The position numbers were made by a program, and so were the translations under genes. Positions 53,873-61,653 of a stretch of DNA of 64,000 nt are shown here, piece after piece. Where the stretch lies: the NCBI GenBank assembly GCA_902388455.1, contig CABMPD010000015.1:9595-73594 (forward strand). The letters are read 5' to 3'. The notes beneath the pieces were generated by a model that made no database searches, was not told where the DNA came from, and saw only the letters and a program-made list of their open reading frames with translations. This stretch comes from an uncultured Alistipes sp. (GTDB lineage: Bacteria > Bacteroidota > Bacteroidia > Bacteroidales > UBA932). Numbering within the stretch: position 1 is the stretch's first letter; each line of letters begins with the position of its first letter.

Positions 53873-54802
53873 TTATAATTTTTTAATATCTGGCAATTTA
53901 AATTTTGCTCCTAACTCATAATCAAATGAATCCGGTTCAAATTTCATATATCCACTGCTATCATAAAATGTAATCTCACCAAAACGAATCACCTCATTTT
54001 GATTGTATAAGTCTATTCTGGCACATGGAAAAGGAGATGCTAATCTTTCTGCAATATTTTTGAGTTCTATAAAATTTGATGGTTTACTAATCTTGCGAGT
54101 AAGAGGCAATTCATCTGATTCTGTATAAGGAAGTTTTGTAAAATTCTCATCGAAAAAACCGCATTGAGCATTATTGCCTATAGTTCTATCCGATAAAACA
54201 TAAATCAACACTGTTTTCCCATAGAAACAAAGAAACTTGTAATCTATTAACCCTCCGGATTCCTTATCTGAGGACATGTACTCCTCTATTATTATACGAT
54301 GCTTTTTCCCTTTATAGTAAGGCCATTCCCTGCCGCCTTCAGGTAACCCTAAACGATTTGACTTTACCCATGACCACATTTGTTTCATAAGACATTCATA
54401 ATTTATTAAACGCTTATTTTCAACAATAATAACAGAATTTCCACCGCCTCCTAATGTATCTTTTACAACAAACGCATCTGGAAGACAATTAAAGTTTATC
54501 TCTTGTGGATTTTCATAAACACCATAACACTCATTAAGGATTTTTGACAGCCCGCAACTCTCAACATATTCTCTTACATCATATTTATCAACACAATGTA
54601 TCATCAATTGGTCTCTATAGTAAATTTTATACCATTGAATCTTTTCAGTATAACGCGTGGGCTCTTTGATATTTAATTTATTCTTTGTTTTTATTTGATA
54701 TTGAATTCTCAACATCAGTTCATCTGGAATAAAACAAAAAAATTTTAGAAGCATTAATCTCAAATCTCTACTTTTAATAATTTGCTTATAATCCATAAAC
54801 AA
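53873..54802 (-). CDS. TupA-like ATP-grasp protein
   Basis: A 309-residue AT-rich gene product. The segment YTEKIQWYKIYYRDQLMIHC, then VVKDTLGGGGNSVII and IIIEEYMSS, LIDYKFLCFYGK, and FGEITFYDSSGY are the TupA-like ATP-grasp family. TupA was described in teichuronopeptide synthesis, where an amino-acid polymer is joined to a polysaccharide; other members accompany capsule genes with unknown acceptors. It may form an amide bond on the repeat unit (inference). It lies between a GT2 gene and a decayed acyltransferase. Confidence 0.8.
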   Translation of the reverse strand: MFMDYKQIIKSRDLRLMLLKFFCFIPDELMLRIQYQIKTKNKLNIKEPTRYTEKIQWYKIYYRDQLMIHCVDKYDVREYVESCGLSKILNECYGVYENPQEINFNCLPDAFVVKDTLGGGGNSVIIVENKRLINYECLMKQMWSWVKSNRLGLPEGGREWPYYKGKKHRIIIEEYMSSDKESGGLIDYKFLCFYGKTVLIYVLSDRTIGNNAQCGFFDENFTKLPYTESDELPLTRKISKPSNFIELKNIAERLASPFPCARIDLYNQNEVIRFGEITFYDSSGYMKFEPDSFDYELGAKFKLPDIKKL

Positions 54803-54811
54803 TAAAAAATT

Positions 54812-55714
54812 TTAATGTGACACTAATTTTTTAATCACTTTTATAGGAGCATAAAGGAATAATGCCTCTATTTCTACTAAATTTCTAGGAAACACCATTT
54901 TTTTTGACCTTAATATTTGCGATAGAAATAAGTTAAAGCACACTTTTTTTATTACCTTATCATGTGTCTTTTTATAGAGTTCGCAATACACTTTGTAATT
55001 TATTTCTATCTGCTTTATTAAATCGAGAGAGCCATAAGTGCTACTTTCATTTTTCCTATAAACACCACCAGCAAAAGCATGACAGACTCCTTGGCCATTC
55101 TGCATAATATAATACACGAAATGGACATCTCTCGAATACTTAAATTCAGGTATAGGCTTGAATGCATCTTTTCGGTACACGCATGTCAATGTTTTTGTAA
55201 TCCAATCTTTTGAATATGGATATTCTCTAGAGAATATAAAATATTCTTTATCTGAATTTTTGTCAAAATATATGTTAGGCGTTAATTCGATTGTGTTATC
55301 TAACTCATTTTTTGTATAATAACGATGACATGAATATACTACATCTGAATGAGTTTCCAAAAAATCTACTTGCTTTTGTAATTTATATGGATCTATCCAG
55401 TAATCATCACCTTCACACATCGCAATATATTTTATATCTACGGGTATTGCCTCATTTATAATACGCCTTAAAGAACCGTCTTGTTTAGAATATTGATTTT
55501 CTTGTTCATATATTGGTTTTATAATATCAGGATACTTTTCAGCATATTCTCTAATAATGTCCGCAGTCCCGTCTGTAGATGCATCGTCATGAATTATCGC
55601 AATAAACTGAAAATTCGTTTTTTGCATAATAAACCCATCCAAACACTGACGTATATACGGTTCGTGATTATATGTAAGGCATCGAATTGCAAGAAGCGGA
55701 GCTTTATTCATCAT
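54812..55714 (-). CDS. glycosyltransferase family 2
   Basis: A 300-residue GT-A enzyme: LLAIRCLTYNHEPYIRQCLD (6-25), IIHDDASTDGTADII and YIAMCEGDDYWIDPYKL with the DxD-like EGDD near 96-101. This IRCLTYNHE/EGDDYW form is a distinct GT2 branch seen in capsule loci. Start at Met1 or Met2. It is 9 bp upstream of the TupA-like gene, and an IS200-type element lies about 45 bp before its start. Confidence 0.87.
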   Translation of the reverse strand: MMNKAPLLAIRCLTYNHEPYIRQCLDGFIMQKTNFQFIAIIHDDASTDGTADIIREYAEKYPDIIKPIYEQENQYSKQDGSLRRIINEAIPVDIKYIAMCEGDDYWIDPYKLQKQVDFLETHSDVVYSCHRYYTKNELDNTIELTPNIYFDKNSDKEYFIFSREYPYSKDWITKTLTCVYRKDAFKPIPEFKYSRDVHFVYYIMQNGQGVCHAFAGGVYRKNESSTYGSLDLIKQIEINYKVYCELYKKTHDKVIKKVCFNLFLSQILRSKKMVFPRNLVEIEALFLYAPIKVIKKLVSH

Positions 55715-55759
55715 ATTATAATTAATTCAAGAGTTGATGAGAATATATCTTTATTATCC

Positions 55760-56330
55760 AACTATGGGGTTAAAACCACGCAATTTATTGCGTCTACTTA
55801 AATTTCTATAAAGATTATTATCTTTGTGACATGGCAAATTATCAACACAATGGTCATACGGTAAGCAGTTTGACATGTCACCTGGTGTGGGCGACGAAGT
55901 ACCGTTATGAAGTGTTACAGGGAGACATCCAGAAGCGGTGTCGAGAATTGCTGATACAGATATGTAACAGTGAGGATGTACATATACTGAAAGGAGTGGT
56001 GAGCAAGGATCATGTCCACATGCACATAGAGTATTCTCCTCATCAGAGCATAAGTCTGTTGGTGAAGAAATTGAAAGGAAGGACATCTCACCATCTGCAA
56101 CAGGAATTCCCGAATTTGCGCAAGCGTTACTGGGGTCAGCACTTCTGGTCGATAGGTTACGGAGTGTGGAGTACTGGAGTAGTGAGCGACAAGATGGTCC
56201 AGGACTACCTGGAGCATCACCGTGATATACCAAATGCAGATGACGACACCTGGGTGTTGGGGCAGATGAAAATTTCATTTTCATGTGCGATACCATAACT
56301 ATGGACTTTAGTCCATTAGTAATTTATTTT
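55760..56330 (+). mobile_element. IS200-type insertion sequence
   Basis: A single Y1-transposase gene is flanked by two small hairpins with TT loops: ACGCAATTTATTGCGT at 55778-55793 and ATGGACTTTAGTCCAT at 56301-56316, each with a 7-bp stem. ACTATGG occurs just outside or at the base of both (55761-55767 and 56299-56305). Subterminal hairpins and no terminal inverted repeats fit IS200/IS605. Exact ends are my estimate. It is inserted in the opposite direction within the capsule operon. Confidence 0.7.
55831..56298 (+). CDS. tnpA: IS200-type Y1 transposase TnpA
   Basis: A 155-residue HUH transposase. It begins with HTVSSLTCHLVWATKYR (the usual CHLVW/TKYR start), carries the HUH pair in KDHVHMHIEY (about 59-68) and the catalytic Tyr in MVQDYLEHH (about 125). 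Y1 enzymes move single-stranded DNA by recognising end hairpins. Length is normal and the frame is intact, so it may still be active. The GC content is higher than in the surrounding capsule genes. Confidence 0.9.
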   Translation: MANYQHNGHTVSSLTCHLVWATKYRYEVLQGDIQKRCRELLIQICNSEDVHILKGVVSKDHVHMHIEYSPHQSISLLVKKLKGRTSHHLQQEFPNLRKRYWGQHFWSIGYGVWSTGVVSDKMVQDYLEHHRDIPNADDDTWVLGQMKISFSCAIP

Positions 56331-56407
56331 TATTGTTGCATTGTAACCGCATAAATTTGAGTCCGAATGAATTAGCACAAATGGCTTCACAATATTCATT
56401 TTTATAT

Positions 56408-57409
56408 CTATTCGTAATCTTTTTCAATACCCCATAATTTTGAAAATTTCTGCCGCTCCCGCTCCTCCTTAAACCACTCACAGAATGCCTTCCAACTGTA
56501 TCTCGGCTCATAACCGAGTTCAGATCTTGTCTTACTGATATCAAGAACAAATTGCATGGCCGAACGTTTTTCAGGAGAATAAGTTATCTCAGATTTATTT
56601 CCAGGCTTTGAGAAAACGTCCACGATGGCATGTATTCGCTCATCAAGCGTTGATCCGCCGCTTCCGATATTATAGAGACCGCCATCAAGCTCAGATTCGG
56701 CGCATTTCTCGACAATCTGCAGGAAATCCTCCACACAGCAGGTCTCCAGCAGCCTATCCGGATCTCCCCAGATTTCTATCGGTTCCCCTCTCTCCGCTTT
56801 ATTTATGAGCAGGCGGTCTGATATCATTACCTTCTTGCCGTCAGTGTAAGTATATGGATTGGGATGGTACACGTACACCCTGGACAGGCGGAGGATAAAG
56901 CGCTTGATACCATGTACCTTATAGTAATGCTCGATGATATTTACTGCCGCTATCTTGCAGATTACGTACATCGCGTGGTCTCCGTCCAGTGGAGCACGCA
57001 TCTCAGAATCCGCAGGAATCGGAGTCCGGGAACCGAACAGGTAGCTTATGTCGAAGAGCGACTGTGGGAAGATGATTTTGGGGATATTGTTCTTTCTCAT
57101 GAACTCCAGGACGTTGTATGTTCCTTTCACGATAGAGTCAATGTAAAGAGAGCCGTTGTACCCTTCCATACTAGCTGGCAATGCCCCGGCAAAATGAGCA
57201 ACGACATCTATGTTCTGTGAGGGAAGCTTTTTGAAATCCTCTTCCTTTGTTATATCTACAGAGTAATATGGTATGCCGTAATCCGCGAAAAAGCCGTTGT
57301 CGTTTTTCCTGTGTCCTACAGCTATCACTTTATAACCGATTTTATGAAAATGCAGTGAGATGTATGCACCAAGCGTTCCGGTCGCTCCGAATATTAAAAT
57401 AGTCTTCAT
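56408..57409 (-). CDS. NAD-dependent sugar epimerase/dehydratase
   Basis: A 333-residue extended SDR: IFGATGTLGAYISLHFHKIG (5-24) for NAD, HFAGALPAS, IIFPQSLFD and a YVICK Tyr-Lys pair (about 148-152). ETCCVEDFLQIVEKC and YNIGSGGS are later SDR landmarks. The substrate is not clear. Its ATG overlaps the stop of the ATP-grasp gene by one base (TAATG). It is the last gene of the ATP-grasp cassette, next to the IS200 element. Confidence 0.8.
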   Translation of the reverse strand: MKTILIFGATGTLGAYISLHFHKIGYKVIAVGHRKNDNGFFADYGIPYYSVDITKEEDFKKLPSQNIDVVAHFAGALPASMEGYNGSLYIDSIVKGTYNVLEFMRKNNIPKIIFPQSLFDISYLFGSRTPIPADSEMRAPLDGDHAMYVICKIAAVNIIEHYYKVHGIKRFILRLSRVYVYHPNPYTYTDGKKVMISDRLLINKAERGEPIEIWGDPDRLLETCCVEDFLQIVEKCAESELDGGLYNIGSGGSTLDERIHAIVDVFSKPGNKSEITYSPEKRSAMQFVLDISKTRSELGYEPRYSWKAFCEWFKEERERQKFSKLWGIEKDYE

Positions 57410-58509
57410 TAGAGTATGATTTTTTTATCAGATTTGTAAATTATATAACCGTCATGATCATAGTTGCTTTTGGATTCTGTAAGTTCCATACTGGTACGTT
57501 GCCGCTCCACCATCCAGTCCTCTGCGGGCTTTTCAAAGTATGGTAGAAGACGGGATGTGGAGGCGGTAAGGAAATATATGCCCGCGCAGGCAGTGTTGTG
57601 GGGCTGGATATCCGTGTATTTCCCCATAGACACTGATATGAGCTTGCCTAAAAAATCATAGTCAGTGGACAGGCCTATCAGCCGGTTGGATATCATATCG
57701 CCTCCGCCTCTCGGGTTCACCTCCACCAGATATATGCTGTCTCTGTCGTCTATTTTTATCTCAATATGCGAGGCTCCGTCTGAATACCCTATCGAATTCA
57801 GAATATCCGCAGCGGCGCATCCTATATTCTCAACGATTCGTTGCGGAAGGTCTGCAGGCTGATGGTGCTCCAACTCGACAAAATGCGGGGGACCGGAACT
57901 GATTTTCTCCGTAATCTGTATGACTTGATGGTGACCGCAGTAAGACAAGCACTCCACGGAGTACTCTTTTCCAGAGATATACGCCTCTGCCATAAACATG
58001 GAGTCATGCAGGTCCTCCGGAATCTCCGCTAAATCCACTTTATCGTCTATAAAATTAACTCCCTTTTTTGAAGCGCCTTTAACAGGTTTCAAGACATAGG
58101 GGCGTTCTAATGCGTTGGCAATCTCATTCAGGCATCCTATTTTAAACTCAACCGTAGATAGACCGGGAAGGCAGTTTGTCATTGCCCTGACATAGGATTT
58201 GTCCTGTATTTTCCGGAACGTCTCATAGGGAGTGCCGGTTTTACCCAACCTGTCCGCCACGTATGAGGAGACCAGGGCAGTCGTTTCCGAGGCGTTGGAG
58301 ACGACGCCATCAATACCTGCGGACTTGCAATATGCAACAATCTCATCCATCTCCATGATGGAGACAGGAATAAAATGGTCTACATAGTTCTTGCAGACAG
58401 CACCCCCTGGCCAGGCAAAGCAATATGTTTCCAGTCCCATCTCTCTGGCCTTCAGACACAATGGCAACTGCCCCGTGGAGGCTCCTATGATTGCGAGACG
58501 ACCATTCAT
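57409..58509 (-). CDS. ATP-grasp carboxylate-amine ligase (first of a tandem pair, downstream)
   Basis: I start at the ATG at 58509 (MNGRLAIIGASTGQLPLCLKA), which overlaps the upstream ATP-grasp stop by 4 bp; the longer frame from 58656 would add 49 unrelated residues. That gives 366 residues with a pre-ATP-grasp domain (about 1-90) and the ATP-grasp core: RPYVLKPVKGASKKGV, MAEAYISGKEYSVEC and IYLVEVNPRGGGDMISNRL (metal ligands E and N). It resembles CarB/PurK-type ligases. Probably links an amino acid or similar to a sugar or to a precursor for the capsule (inference). Confidence 0.82.
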   Translation of the reverse strand: MNGRLAIIGASTGQLPLCLKAREMGLETYCFAWPGGAVCKNYVDHFIPVSIMEMDEIVAYCKSAGIDGVVSNASETTALVSSYVADRLGKTGTPYETFRKIQDKSYVRAMTNCLPGLSTVEFKIGCLNEIANALERPYVLKPVKGASKKGVNFIDDKVDLAEIPEDLHDSMFMAEAYISGKEYSVECLSYCGHHQVIQITEKISSGPPHFVELEHHQPADLPQRIVENIGCAAADILNSIGYSDGASHIEIKIDDRDSIYLVEVNPRGGGDMISNRLIGLSTDYDFLGKLISVSMGKYTDIQPHNTACAGIYFLTASTSRLLPYFEKPAEDWMVERQRTSMELTESKSNYDHDGYIIYKSDKKIIL

Positions 58510-59717
58510 TGCCTGATGATACGAAGATTGATACTTGACTGCTGGTTCTGCAGGAATTGCTCTGATTCCACACAGCTCTCGAATTTCATGACGAGGGTGC
58601 CTATCGCATCGTTCGCACCGTTGAAGGAGGAGACCTGCGCCCCTTCGCGAACCCACAGGTCCCTCTCTACTACATGACGGGACATCTCCGGGCTTATATC
58701 AAGTCCCCTGAATGTTCCGCAGCGGTCTGCGTGTAGGATCACCTCTGCCCAATGGCCGTCATACGGTCTTTGGACGATGTCCGTCACACTCTCTCCTAAT
58801 GCAGCCCTTACTGATGCTGTTACCATGTCCACGCCGGTCGCCATTCGCAGCATCTCCGCAAGGCGGTTGCCGCCTCCACGAGGGGATACTTCCATTATGT
58901 AAGGTTTGCCGTTTGTTCCGATTCTGGTTTCTATATTGTAAATGGATGTGCGCATCCGCAGCAGTGTCAGCAGACGCTGGATCTCAACTGTGAGCTCCGC
59001 CTCCTGCTCCTTCGTGAAGGTCGACGGCCAGCTGTATGCCGCAGGAGTATACGGATTGTCAGCATTTTCGTCGAACCTCTGCGCCGAGAAAGACACGAAC
59101 TTCAGTTCCCCGTCCACCGAGAAGCAGTCCGAGTCCGACGAGCAACCCAGTTTCTCGATAAACTCCTCGATTATCACCTTGCCGGAGAAAGAGTGGGACA
59201 GGGCATTGTCAAACGCCGCCCCAAGTTTGTCCGGACTGTCGACACGGGAGACGCCCTTGCTGCCGGCGGAGTCCACGGGCTTGACAATCACCGGCCACGC
59301 GAAATAATCCCTGGCCGCATACGCCTCTTCGTAAGTTGAGAATCCTCGGGACTTTGGAACGTTGAAGCCGTTCTCCTCCAGAAAACTCCGGAAACGATCC
59401 TTGTTCTGCAGGATGCATACCGACTCGTACGGTCCGGCCTGCGGCAGCCCCATTTTGTCGGCTACGTAGGCCGCGGTCACCACTCCGGGATCCACGGCGA
59501 AGGACATGATGCCGTCTATTCTCAGCTCGCGGGCGATGGACAGCACGGCATCCCGGTCCAGAATGCTTACGTTGTGGTACTCGTCGGAATACTTGTGTGC
59601 GATGTTGTCGGGCAGATAGTCACACGTGATGACGTGGCAGCCCAGATTGTGCGCTGCGTCGATGACGGGCAGCAGGTAGCGCAGCCCGCCCAGCAGCATC
59701 AGCTTGCGCCGGGGCAT
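58506..59717 (-). CDS. ATP-grasp carboxylate-amine ligase (second of the tandem pair, upstream)
   Basis: A 403-residue ATP-grasp protein: MLLGGLRYLLPVIDAAHNLG (7-26), WPVIVKPVDSAGSKGVSRV (about 141-159), VIIEEFIEKLG and YIMEVSPRGGGNRLAEML with the metal-binding E and N. It shares overall plan with the following gene but is not a recent duplicate. The pair, the TupA-like protein and an epimerase suggest amide-bond chemistry in this locus. The start ATG at 59717 is 30 bp after the toxin gene. Confidence 0.82.
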   Translation of the reverse strand: MPRRKLMLLGGLRYLLPVIDAAHNLGCHVITCDYLPDNIAHKYSDEYHNVSILDRDAVLSIARELRIDGIMSFAVDPGVVTAAYVADKMGLPQAGPYESVCILQNKDRFRSFLEENGFNVPKSRGFSTYEEAYAARDYFAWPVIVKPVDSAGSKGVSRVDSPDKLGAAFDNALSHSFSGKVIIEEFIEKLGCSSDSDCFSVDGELKFVSFSAQRFDENADNPYTPAAYSWPSTFTKEQEAELTVEIQRLLTLLRMRTSIYNIETRIGTNGKPYIMEVSPRGGGNRLAEMLRMATGVDMVTASVRAALGESVTDIVQRPYDGHWAEVILHADRCGTFRGLDISPEMSRHVVERDLWVREGAQVSSFNGANDAIGTLVMKFESCVESEQFLQNQQSSINLRIIRQ

Positions 59718-59747
59718 GATGAAATTTAGATTATTTTGTGATATTTT

Positions 59748-60091
59748 TTACTCCGTTGCAGGTATTCTGGCTGCGAGAAAGTCCGGGTTCATCCGCGTAT
59801 CCCAGACATCAATGATCAGGACTCTGTCCGCCTCCTCGTTGTCTTCAGGCTCGACCCTGTATATGAGCTTGTAATTTCGGTGAATAAGTATACTTCTGTG
59901 TGTGATGCCAGCTATGTGAGTAAGCAGCGGCTCACGGTGTCCGAGAAGAGGATGCGCGGATAGCAGCCTGCTGTATGCTTTAAAGGTGCTGTCCAGTTTT
60001 TCGCTGATTTTTGCCCGAATGTACTGCCGCCGTATGCCAGAGTATCTATGCGCCATACTGTCGCGTTGTCTGTCCATATCACCTCAGCCAT
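59748..60091 (-). pseudogene. RelE/ParE-type toxin, frameshifted after about ten codons
   Basis: The intact-looking frame (ATG at 60077) gives YIRAKISEKLDSTFKAYSRL, HPLLGHREPLL, RSILIHRNYKLIYRVE and VLIIDVWDTRMNP, the RelE/ParE core with its C-terminal catalytic-region residues. The expected beginning, MAEVIWTDNA, lies in another frame from the ATG at 60091, which overlaps the antitoxin stop by 13 bp as is common in such pairs. The two frames meet around 60045-60060, so an indel there separates them. Initiation at 60077 or at the inner ATG (60056) would lack the first beta strand. Probably inactive. Confidence 0.65.
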
Positions 60092-60474
60092 GGCAGAGCC
60101 CTCCTCACCGCCTCGTCGGCCTCTTCGGCCGTCATCACCTCACCTCTCTGTATCTGCTGCTCTGATACTGCAATACGTTCCATGAGACGCTCCATTGTAC
60201 TGTTTTCCCTCATGAACGCCTCCATGCGCCGTGAGAAATCTTTCCGGGCTGCCGTATCTCCGCTCTCATGTAGACGGATACTCTCCGCGACAAAATCATC
60301 CATCTGCCGCTTCCACGCGACTTCCGTCTCCTCCTTTGGCTGATTGACGCCATCAGGCTGTGAGACGCCCTTACGTGTCCTTGACCTCATGCTCCGACGG
60401 GCATACGTAATCTCGGGTTCGCTTACTGAGCCCGTACCGGTTGCCTTCCACTCTGCTCCACGCTGCTTTTCCAT
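60079..60474 (-). CDS. putative antitoxin of the RelE-type pair
   Basis: A 131-residue charged protein, started at the ATG at 60474 (MEKQRGAEWKATGTG) because a -7 promoter box lies just upstream; the frame runs back to 60543, overlapping the aminotransferase. The C-terminal half is helical (DFSRRMEAFMRENSTMERLM, QRGEVMTAEEADEAVRRALP). I cannot assign a DNA-binding fold. Its position overlapping the toxin start and its size are the reasons for the antitoxin call. Confidence 0.5.
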   Translation of the reverse strand: MEKQRGAEWKATGTGSVSEPEITYARRSMRSRTRKGVSQPDGVNQPKEETEVAWKRQMDDFVAESIRLHESGDTAARKDFSRRMEAFMRENSTMERLMERIAVSEQQIQRGEVMTAEEADEAVRRALPWLR

Positions 60475-60491
60475 ATCGTCAGTGTTTTCTG

Positions 60492-60499
60492 CAAATTTA
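60492..60499 (-). promoter_or_regulatory. -7 box of the toxin-antitoxin pair
   Basis: Minus strand TAAATTTG, 18 bp upstream of the antitoxin ATG at 60474 and downstream of the aminotransferase stop. No clear -33 box. It suggests that the pair is expressed independently of the capsule operon. Confidence 0.4.
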
Positions 60500-60539
60500 A
60501 TGATTATTTGTCGGACAGAAAAACCGCTTCGTAAAAACT

Positions 60540-61649
60540 TCATCTCTTCACAGCATCGACAACCCTATCCACATCCTCCGCACTCAGCTCATGGTGCATC
60601 GGCAGGCAGATGACCTGCTCCGCGATGCGGTGCGCCACCGGCAGGTTCTCCCTCGTGGCGGACTCCAGGCCCCTGTACGTCGAGAACTCGCTGATGAGAG
60701 GATAGAAGTACCTGCGGCCGTAGATGTTCCTGGATTTCAGCTTCTCGTAGAGCTCGTCCCGGGTCATGCCGTACTGCTCCGCGTCCACGAAGATGGGGAA
60801 GTAGGAGTAGTTGTGCCGCACGCCGGGCATGTCCTCGAAGTAGGTGATGCCGGGGATGTCCCTCAGGCCCTCACGGTAAGCGATGGCCACTCTGCGTCTG
60901 GCCCCGATGGCATCGTCCACATGCCTTAGGTTGATCAGTCCCACTGCAGAGCGCACCTCGTCCATCTTGCCGTTGATGCCAGGGGCCACAACCGTGGTCT
61001 CTCCGGCGAACCCGAAGTTCTTCAGGTAGTCTATCCGCTGCTTGGTCTTCCCGTCGTGCACCACGAGCGCTCCGCCCTCTATCGTGTTGTACACCTTAGT
61101 GGCGTGGAAGCTGAGGGTGGACATGTCGCCCTCGTTGAGGATGCCGCGGCCGTCCACCTCCACCCCGAAGGCGTGCGCGGCGTCGTAGATGACCTTGAGG
61201 CCGTACTTGTCGGCTATCTCCTGTATCCTCCTGGTGTCGCAGGGCTTGCCGTAGCAGTGCACCGGCATGATGGCCGTGGTCCGGGGGGTGATGGCCGCCT
61301 CGATGCAGTCGGGGTTGATGCCGCAGTTCGACGGGTCGATGTCCACGAACACCGGCTTGATGCCATTCCACCAGATCGAGTGGGTGGTGGCCACGAAGCT
61401 GAAGGGGGTGGTTATCACCTCGCCCGTTATGCGAAGGGCCTGGAGGGCCGTTATCAGCGGCAGTGTGCCGTTGGTGAAGAGGCTGATGTAGGGCACCTTA
61501 AGGTACTCGCACAGGGCGGCCTCCAGTTCCTTATGGTAGTGTCCGTTGTTGGTTATCCACTTGCGCGACCAGATGTCCCGCAGGTATGCGTCGAGTTCGT
61601 CCAGGTCTGGGAGGAGCGGGGACGTGACGGTTATCTGAGTGTTGTCCAT
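60540..61649 (-). CDS. DegT/DnrJ/EryC1 PLP-dependent sugar aminotransferase
   Basis: A 369-residue aminotransferase: TSPLLPDLDEL at the start, GTLPLITAL (61-69), PVHCYGKPCD, IYDAAHAFG with Asp156, and SFHATKVYNTIEGGAL with the PLP lysine Lys185. The VPDW-type NYSYFPIFVD segment follows. The group makes 3- or 4-amino-deoxy sugar nucleotides from keto precursors; this one, with an FHATKVYNTIEGG motif, is of the VioA/dTDP-3-amino type (not certain). It lies 4 bp after the flippase gene. Confidence 0.87.
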   Translation of the reverse strand: MDNTQITVTSPLLPDLDELDAYLRDIWSRKWITNNGHYHKELEAALCEYLKVPYISLFTNGTLPLITALQALRITGEVITTPFSFVATTHSIWWNGIKPVFVDIDPSNCGINPDCIEAAITPRTTAIMPVHCYGKPCDTRRIQEIADKYGLKVIYDAAHAFGVEVDGRGILNEGDMSTLSFHATKVYNTIEGGALVVHDGKTKQRIDYLKNFGFAGETTVVAPGINGKMDEVRSAVGLINLRHVDDAIGARRRVAIAYREGLRDIPGITYFEDMPGVRHNYSYFPIFVDAEQYGMTRDELYEKLKSRNIYGRRYFYPLISEFSTYRGLESATRENLPVAHRIAEQVICLPMHHELSAEDVDRVVDAVKR

Positions 61650-61653
61650 CTTT

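Noticed and set aside
55819..55826. TATCTTTG as promoter of the IS200 transposase
   Set aside because: It lies only 4 bp before the ATG, and no TTG box is at the right distance; transcription would begin inside the gene.
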